8,343 nt of DNA. Source: a bacterium (lineage in GTDB: Bacteria; UBA9089; JASEGY01). Each line of letters begins with the position of its first letter. The first letter of the stretch is position 1. Below are positions 6,201 through 8,343 of the stretch, one piece after another. The stretch lies in contig JASEGY010000135.1 in assembly GCA_030019105.1 (NCBI GenBank), positions 1 through 8,343 on the forward strand. Direction: 5' to 3'. A model generated the notes under the pieces. That model was not told where the DNA came from and searched no databases. It worked only from the letters and a program-made list of their open reading frames with translations. The position numbers and the translations under genes were made by a program.

Positions 6201-8343
6201 CAGCCGTATAGATGCCGGCTTTAGTGTAATTATGGCAGGGCGAAGAATTAGAGCCGGTATTTCCGTCACCAAAATCCCAGGACCAGGAGTTGATGGTGCC
6301 GGTAGAGCTGTCCGTAAAGCAAACGGTGAACGGCACACAACCGGATGATGAGTCAGCCGTAAAATCAGCTTTGACCGGCTCTCCAACCTGGATATAGGCC
6401 ACCTTAGTTTGGGTATCGGAATCACACGGCCCGCTAACCGTCAGCTTCACCGTATAATTGCCAATCTCCTCATAGCTATGACAAGGAGAAAAGTCAGGGC
6501 TGGTCTCACCATCTCCAAAATCCCATAACCAGCTTGAGATAGTCCCGGTAGACAGGTCAGTAAAGCAGACATTCAGGGGCATACAGCCGGAGGTGGGCGT
6601 GGCCTCAAAGTCGGCCACGATTTCTGCTGGATTAACATGGATCGAGAGGCTGAATAAGTCGGAATCACATGGCCCGCTTACCTCTAAGGTTACGGTATAG
6701 TCTCCGCTGACCGTGTAAATATGGGTAGGCGAGGAATCACTGCTGGTTCCGCCATCCCCAAAGTCCCACTGCCATGAGGTGATGGCCCCGGTGGAGTAAT
6801 CAGTAAAAGCTACAGTTAAGGGAGCACAACCACTTGTGGGCGTAGCCTTAAAAGCAGCGACCACTTCGGCCGGATAAACATGCACAGTCATTGTAGTAGA
6901 ATCCTTGTCACAGGCCCCACTTACGGTTAAAGTTACCAAATAGCTGCCAGGAGCTGAATAGACATGTCTCGGCGAAGAATCACTGCTGCCGGTCGTATCC
7001 CCGAAGTCCCAGGACCAACTGGTAATTGTACCCGTAGAGCTGTCTGTAAAATCCACCATAAGCGGCACGCAACCCACGGCTGGATAAGGCTCGAAATCAG
7101 CGGTTACTTCGGCTGAATCCACGTGGATAAGGGCGCTGTCCGAATCAGAGCCGCAAGGGCCGGTCACCGTCAGGGTTGCCAGGTAGTCCCCACCAGAGGC
7201 GTAGGTATGGGTGGTCGAGGAATCGCTGCTCACATTTCCATCTCCAAAGTCCCAGGACCAGATCGTGATGTCTCCGGTAGAGAGGTCAGTCAAGACAACC
7301 GGCAAGGGGCTGCAGCCTGTCAGAGGACCGGCAGTGAAGTTGGCCGAAGGGACGCCAAAGACCTCTTCCATTGATGAAACTACCCTGATATCCGGCGGGT
7401 TGGTTCGGATAAAGCTTTCCAATTCGACATGTATAAAGGTGCCCCCAACAGACCGGGTGTAGATGCCCTGGACATTGGTAGTAGCTCCTAAATCGGGCCA
7501 GCTAACTCCATTGTAAACTCCCACGGTAAAGCCTTTCGTCAGCAACCTGTTACGGAGTTTAGCTAAAGCAGGCGGGATGCTGCCGTCACCAGCGCTCAAG
7601 ACAATATCCGGATACCCGGGATGGCCGGGGCTGCGACTGAAGCCGTGTATTTGGATAACGTTAGTCATAGGGGTGGTAATGGCCTCATGCACGGTCTCAA
7701 AGATAGTGTCCGTATTATGGGCCATATCCGCCTCTCCACCAAAGTTGGCATCCCGATGGGCTCCGGCCATAAGCAAGGCCCTGGCTCCAGCCTCTAAATA
7801 TGCCCGGCTGCCCACCTCAGGGGTATTGACGTCAAATAAGGGATGCGGTATCTCTATCACGCTTCTGGAGCAATCATTAGAGTCGAAGATATAGGAGCCC
7901 CAGCCCCGGTTAACAGAGGCTATTTCCCGGAGCACATAGTGATCCCGGCCTGATTCAGAATCAGCAAACTTCACCAGTTTATAGTCGATAGTGGCGGCCA
8001 GGCAAGCAGCCTCCCCGAGGGCATTAGAATCATTGCCGGCGAGGCCGGAGGTAATCAGAGCCACTACCTGGCTCATTGTGGCTGTATCCGGCGCTGTTGG
8101 TGGAATATAACCCCCGGTATTTTTAGGAATAATATTCGATTTCAAAGCGGCGATCAAGCTGTAAAAAGAACCGCTTTCTTCAATTAAACCCGGCCGGACC
8201 TCGATCGAGACTGTTTTACTATCAGACCCGCACGGCCCGCTAACCTCCAGGATAACCTGATATGAACCGGAGCTCAGGTAAGTGTGTGACGGAGCCGAAT
8301 CGCTGCTTATATTTCCATCTCCAAAGTCCCAGGACCAGGCGGT
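226..8343 (-). CDS. Giant multidomain surface/secreted protein, 5' end outside the window (PKD, hydrolase-like, DUF11, FlgD-like C-terminal domain)
   Basis: One uninterrupted minus-strand frame runs from the window edge at 8343 to TAA at 228..226. A TTG at 8157 could be called as the start, giving 2643 residues. However, the frame is open upstream of it, those codons encode a good PKD end (WSWDFGDG, then SGPCGSD), and no ribosome binding site precedes the TTG, so the gene is 5'-partial. Visible order: PKD end, an amidohydrolase-like domain (residues ~1-270), 13 PKD domains (271-1325), six DUF11 repeats (1326-2087), an SIDPND domain (2088-2249), three FN3/Ig-like modules (2250-2535), and a FlgD/T9SS-like C-terminal domain (2536-2643). 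PKD and DUF11 modules are typical of exported adhesins, stalks and surface enzymes, so an extracellular location is inferred. The biological role is unknown; the only possible catalytic part is the amidohydrolase-like domain. The signal peptide and promoter would lie outside the window. Confidence 0.93.
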   Translation of the reverse strand, partial: TAWSWDFGDGNISSDSAPSHTYLSSGSYQVILEVSGPCGSDSKTVSIEVRPGLIEESGSFYSLIAALKSNIIPKNTGGYIPPTAPDTATMSQVVALITSGLAGNDSNALGEAACLAATIDYKLVKFADSESGRDHYVLREIASVNRGWGSYIFDSNDCSRSVIEIPHPLFDVNTPEVGSRAYLEAGARALLMAGAHRDANFGGEADMAHNTDTIFETVHEAITTPMTNVIQIHGFSRSPGHPGYPDIVLSAGDGSIPPALAKLRNRLLTKGFTVGVYNGVSWPDLGATTNVQGIYTRSVGGTFIHVELESFIRTNPPDIRVVSSMEEVFGVPSANFTAGPLTGCSPLPVVLTDLSTGDITIWSWDFGDGNVSSDSSTTHTYASGGDYLATLTVTGPCGSDSDSALIHVDSAEVTADFEPYPAVGCVPLMVDFTDSSTGTITSWSWDFGDTTGSSDSSPRHVYSAPGSYLVTLTVSGACDKDSTTMTVHVYPAEVVAAFKATPTSGCAPLTVAFTDYSTGAITSWQWDFGDGGTSSDSSPTHIYTVSGDYTVTLEVSGPCDSDLFSLSIHVNPAEIVADFEATPTSGCMPLNVCFTDLSTGTISSWLWDFGDGETSPDFSPCHSYEEIGNYTVKLTVSGPCDSDTQTKVAYIQVGEPVKADFTADSSSGCVPFTVCFTDSSTGTINSWSWDFGDGNTGSNSSPCHNYTKAGIYTAELTVSGPCGSDSATMEIEVKGLVEAAFSVDQTWGCFPFTVCFTDLSTGPVTGWALDFGDGKISTDSSPCHTYTQPGLYTAKLTVTGPCNSDTAEVQIQVYGLVEASFTPATIRGCVPLEVCFDDGSSGPITSWAWDFGDANTSSDSSPCHTFTKPGVYTVELTVTGPCNSDTAEVSIQVDPVIEADFRADPLIGCVPLEVCFTDSSAGVISAWSWDFGDGNFSSDSSPCHTYTAPGTYRAILSVRGTCGQDSKTISIQVEDRPEAAFFGFGPGSEPFDGSMRGCVPLTVCFTDVSTGSITSWSWDFGDGSASSDSSPCHTFTTPGTYPVKLTVGGMCGSDSTTVNIQVDPMVEAAFETDVSSGCVPLTVCFTDVSTGGITSLAWDFGDGNFSSDPSACHTYTTAGSYTVELTVSGDCGLDSATRTVEVKDIVKADFTANPLRGCSPLAVHFTDLSTGDITSWSWGFGDGAISSDSNPVHVYNAPGIYTISLYVQGECGTDYEVKIAYIEVLPGQVAADFTAGVTSGCAPLTVAFTDLSIGAITNWSWDFGDGETSSDSSPSHYYPDAGIYPVELTVWGECGTDTHQTVIELLPGGVLADFNVSQDDICDPSIDFTDNSKGQISSWSWDFGDGDNSPAQNPSHTYEPGVYTATLVVSGQCGEDSSQVTITVAPCEVDLAVYKWCPWQGQIAPGAEMTYGIWYSHHGDITAENVVVVDTLPVGVTFVKMGGGDTVREEPEPSIEGQVLTWNLGSLAPDEYGYLQFVVEVASGLTPGTELCNEVTIASSIEDVNPEDNQSDPPCCVMVATPVADILVNKWGPWEAPPGEEMDYYLSVRNQGNVSAEEVILIDTLPPRVSYVEDESGVTPTVTGSGFDTDPFVVTWNLGSIGPEEWRYFPLTVLVTPEAPYEIVNTATVKVLSGEPDPEYNNTSRYTTHIGEPRVDLGIYKWGPWEASPGMEITYSIWYWSGGNVSVDNVSITDFLPAEVDYVSDNSGITPVIVDHQITWSIGRVKLWQGGGFEVVVRVHDVADFVTLNNLVRIESPDKDVYPRNNENTHITRVVPPTTDLAIYKSGPQSTVPNHMIEYHLWYQNRGTITAEDVEIIDSLPDGVTYISDNSGVSPSFGAHQVRWPIGNLAPGAYGYFAINVWVGTVPVPSMLVNTVSIQSPTLDDDPSNNQVSQQTEVVWPVTDLWVYKSGPDKVSIGYEMTFQVTYGNRGNDRVQDVTLIDRLPEGLEYVRDTSGLPRSESGRDIIWAIDRIRENHSYAFELTLRVTKLAGLHESITNKMEIALLPTDPNPANNISAWPAAVVDERADVAVTKYGTGARPGFDKTYYLTYGNEGTGEASNVIISDILPPEVTYLASNPVGSYDSTHHLLTWFFSSLMPQDEATARITVNVPVPTQLGTELVNTSQIMTASLESDLTNNTYQERETVFGSIDPNDIMVSPQGWIAAGQTLEYVIHFENIPETYTVEAIFVTVEDQLDPEVFDLETLKWGKIHVGTEEYTLDNYDDQRKPGQMGPATLEPSYDQATGKIRWYFRNIDLVPNHTPPEGEGAVSFSIKTKSGLPTGTIVRNEAQIQFDYNEWLKTPPVENRIDVTPPTSKVNRLPEYTLSTSFEVNWQGNDAESGIGSYSLFYAEDDGADTCWLGDTTAVSATFTGEVGHTYSFYCLAKDKVGNAEKKTPLSEAEITILDDFRVELEDGRVIGDLSLNLGDTLAVYAKGYIGDSVVGPLSVTWEITGGIGSLTTTEGKTTTFKVEHAGIGRISARFDGQERRSGEITVKIPPGITILEPNGVDDKADTAFTITWAASDMDDNASISLYYDTNDTGYDGIAITTGLKEESDTSYPWDVSEKEDGEYWIYAIITDGKDTIRAYSAGPVTISHVVEFETYNYPNPFYLDGREVSAPGITTDGTIIKYALPERVNNVSLKIYTIVGELVKEFSPDELDNERGKHYVAWDGKNDHGKTVASGVYIYRLEAGSYHAIRKIALIR
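229..552 (-). other. C-terminal FlgD-like / T9SS type A-like sorting domain
   Basis: The last ~105 residues (2538-2643) contain YNYPNPF, a TIIKYALPE strand, VSLKIYTIVGELVKEF, HYVAWDGKNDHGKTVASGV, YIYRLEAG and the closing RKIALIR. This is the consensus order of the C-terminal target domain of type IX secretion cargo and of the related FlgD Ig-like fold: PNPF, IKY.LP, V.L.IY...G, WDGK...G..V.SGVY.Y.L, K...L.R. In T9SS bacteria it directs export across the outer membrane and surface attachment or release. In candidate phyla the same module occurs where T9SS has not been shown, so sorting is an inference. The protein ends right after it, as expected. Confidence 0.8.
553..852 (-). other. Beta-sandwich module before the sorting domain
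   Basis: Residues 2436-2535 open with GITILEPNG, then FTITWAASDMDD, ISLYYDTNDTG, YPWDVSEKEDGEYWIYAIITDG and GPVTISH. The order I..P.G, IT W.A.D.D..A.I.LYYD, W..S...DG.YWIYA...DG is a recognised extracellular Ig/FN3-like module that often precedes a C-terminal FlgD-like or T9SS domain. It is a structural spacer by inference. Confidence 0.6.
853..1119 (-). other. Bacterial Ig-like module
   Basis: Residues 2347-2435 read as a beta-rich unit: VELEDGRVIGDLSLNLGDTL, a strand with VTWEITGGIGSLT, TTTFKVEHAGIGRISARFDG, and a closing ITVKI. The G.I....W...GG.G........F.....G...I.A pattern matches bacterial Ig-like (Big-type) domains, which act as extracellular spacers. The family assignment is approximate. 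Confidence 0.6.
1123..1410 (-). other. Fibronectin type III / Ig-like module with one cysteine pair
   Basis: Residues 2250-2345 begin TPPTSKV and contain FEVNWQGNDAESGIGSYSLFY and then YSFYCLAKDKVGNAEK. That is the W.g.D..SGI..Y.l.y....Y.f...A.D..GN pattern of FN3-like modules in bacterial secreted proteins. C2297 and C2321 lie on neighbouring predicted strands and could form a disulfide. The module is structural, with no catalytic signature. Confidence 0.7.
1411..1896 (-). other. SIDPND-type domain (DUF7619-like) after the DUF11 repeats
   Basis: Residues 2088-2249 open with SIDPNDIMVSPQG, followed by LEYVIHFEN, VTVEDQLD and a later NEAQIQFDYNEW strand. The combination DPND...SP.G, then Y.I.FEN, then V.D.LD, then N.A.I.FD is one I recognise from the C-terminal regions of large surface proteins of Bacteroidetes and related bacteria, usually placed just before Ig-like modules and a sorting domain. 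The exact family name is from memory and less sure than the motif pattern. It is probably another beta-sandwich that terminates the DUF11 series; no enzymatic motif is visible. Confidence 0.6.
1897..4182 (-). repeat. Six tandem DUF11-type repeats in the large protein
   Basis: Six beta-rich units follow the PKD array: A 4182-3778, B 3777-3385, C 3384-3013, D 3012-2641, E 2640-2269, F 2268-1897. Each starts with D-L-(A/G/W)-(I/V)-YK or a close variant. Each then has a strand ending in Y-x-N-x-G (typical of 'conserved repeat' DUF11 domains), V...D.LP..V.Y(V/I), a TW.(I/L)G or equivalent strand, and a closing D.(D/N)P..NN turn. A, B and C carry a KW(C/G)PW motif after the first strand; D and E have KSGP. 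DUF11 units are common in secreted and surface proteins, where they are thought to serve as stalk or adhesive modules. No catalytic residues are apparent. Unit A alone holds cysteines (C1335, C1430, C1453, C1454). Confidence 0.85.
4183..7347 (-). repeat. Array of 13 PKD domains in the large protein
   Basis: Thirteen units of 78-89 residues follow one another without linkers. Approximate ends: PKD1 7347-7114, PKD2 7113-6871, PKD3 6870-6628, PKD4 6627-6382, PKD5 6381-6139, PKD6 6138-5899, PKD7 5898-5659, PKD8 5658-5419, PKD9 5418-5152, PKD10 5151-4912, PKD11 4911-4663, PKD12 4662-4417, PKD13 4416-4183. Each has A(D/A/S/N)F, G-C-x-P-L, FTD.STG.I, a WDFGDG core, SSDSSP.H.Y, a G.Y strand and SGPCGSD. 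PKD domains are beta-sandwiches that act as extracellular spacers or ligand-binding modules. Variants: PKD2 has WDFGDTT, PKD6 ALDFGDG, PKD7 WDFGDAN, PKD11 WGFGDG. PKD9 has an insertion of about nine residues before its first cysteine. All units have one cysteine pair; PKD4-PKD10 have two. Confidence 0.95.
7348..8184 (-). other. Hydrolase-like domain, resembling zinc-dependent N-formylglutamate amidohydrolases
   Basis: This roughly 270-residue globular region is not a repeat and interrupts the PKD series. Seen motifs: IEIPHPLFD (H105, D109), AHRDAN (H134, R135, D136), AD.AHNTDTIF (D144, H147, D150), IQIHGF (H171), YPDIVLSAGDG (182-192), GFTVGVYNGVSW (209-220) and FIHVELESFIR (H243, E245, E247). 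The order IHGF, then PDIVL with a glycine-rich turn, then G(F/Y).V..N, then a closing I..E.E strand resembles the HutG/FGase fold, in which histidines and acidic residues bind zinc and the enzyme cleaves N-acyl amino acid or related amide bonds. The family assignment is inferred from motif order. An uncharacterised metallohydrolase family, or poly-gamma-glutamate-hydrolase-like enzymes, are alternatives. The substrate is unknown. C52 and C96 could pair in an oxidising environment. Confidence 0.5.
8185..8343 (-). other. PKD domain, partial (N-terminal part outside the window)
   Basis: Translation in the frame of the large gene gives AWSWDFGDG, then SSDSAPSHTY, then a strand ending in SGPCGSD and SIEV. 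This is the same signature order seen in each of the thirteen PKD domains downstream. It shows that the protein already contains PKD repeats before the hydrolase-like domain, and that the coding region extends beyond the right edge. The first cysteine of the usual pair would lie off-window; the second is present in GPCGSD. Confidence 0.88.

Noticed and set aside
5980..6348. Plus-strand open frame of 122 codons inside the PKD array
   Set aside because: It is antisense to well-supported PKD domains. The repetitive DNA of the array keeps the opposite strand open by chance, and similar frames occur at 7123-7462 and 5237-5491.
6195..6425. Minus-strand 76-codon frame inside PKD4/PKD5
   Set aside because: It lies in a different frame of the same strand as the large gene and its product is low-complexity; the main frame explains this DNA fully.
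4183..7347. Regular spacing of about 240 bases, as a CRISPR array or satellite DNA
   Set aside because: The period equals one 80-residue PKD domain, the frame is preserved throughout, and the conservation follows protein motifs, not a fixed DNA repeat with spacers.

Overview
The window is almost entirely one very large minus-strand gene. Its stop codon (TAA) is at 228..226, and its reading frame is still open at the right edge (8343). It therefore shows the C-terminal 2705 or so residues of a giant, repeat-built protein whose true N-terminus lies outside. The only non-coding DNA is a short 225-base stretch at the left edge, downstream of the gene. Residue numbers in this annotation count from the TTG codon at 8157 as residue 1. 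That TTG is only a numbering reference and is unlikely to be the real start.

From N- to C-terminus (right to left) the protein shows: the end of a PKD domain (8343..about 8185); a roughly 260-residue domain that looks like a zinc hydrolase of the N-formylglutamate amidohydrolase type (about 8184..7348); thirteen consecutive PKD domains (7347..4183); six DUF11-type repeats (4182..1897); a domain opening with SIDPND (1896..1411); three beta-sandwich modules of FN3/Ig type (1410..553); and a C-terminal FlgD-like / T9SS-type sorting module (552..229). Every recognisable part points to a secreted or cell-surface protein. All thirteen PKD domains carry one cysteine pair, and seven central ones carry a second pair that appears and disappears together, so the array looks disulfide-stabilised.

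Base composition is roughly balanced. PKD arrays, DUF11 repeats, an SIDPND domain and a C-terminal module with YNYPNPF, WDG and GVYIYRL are the style of large surface proteins from FCB-group bacteria and neighbouring uncultivated candidate phyla (for example KSB1, WOR-3 or Cloacimonetes-like lineages). The lineage is inferred from architecture only. No RNA gene, mobile element or CRISPR array was seen, and no second gene is visible, so nothing can be said about an operon.

The items most worth a second look are the hydrolase-like domain set inside the PKD array, the coupled cysteine pairs in PKD4 to PKD10, and the short tandem and dispersed-type repeats in the 3' intergenic DNA.
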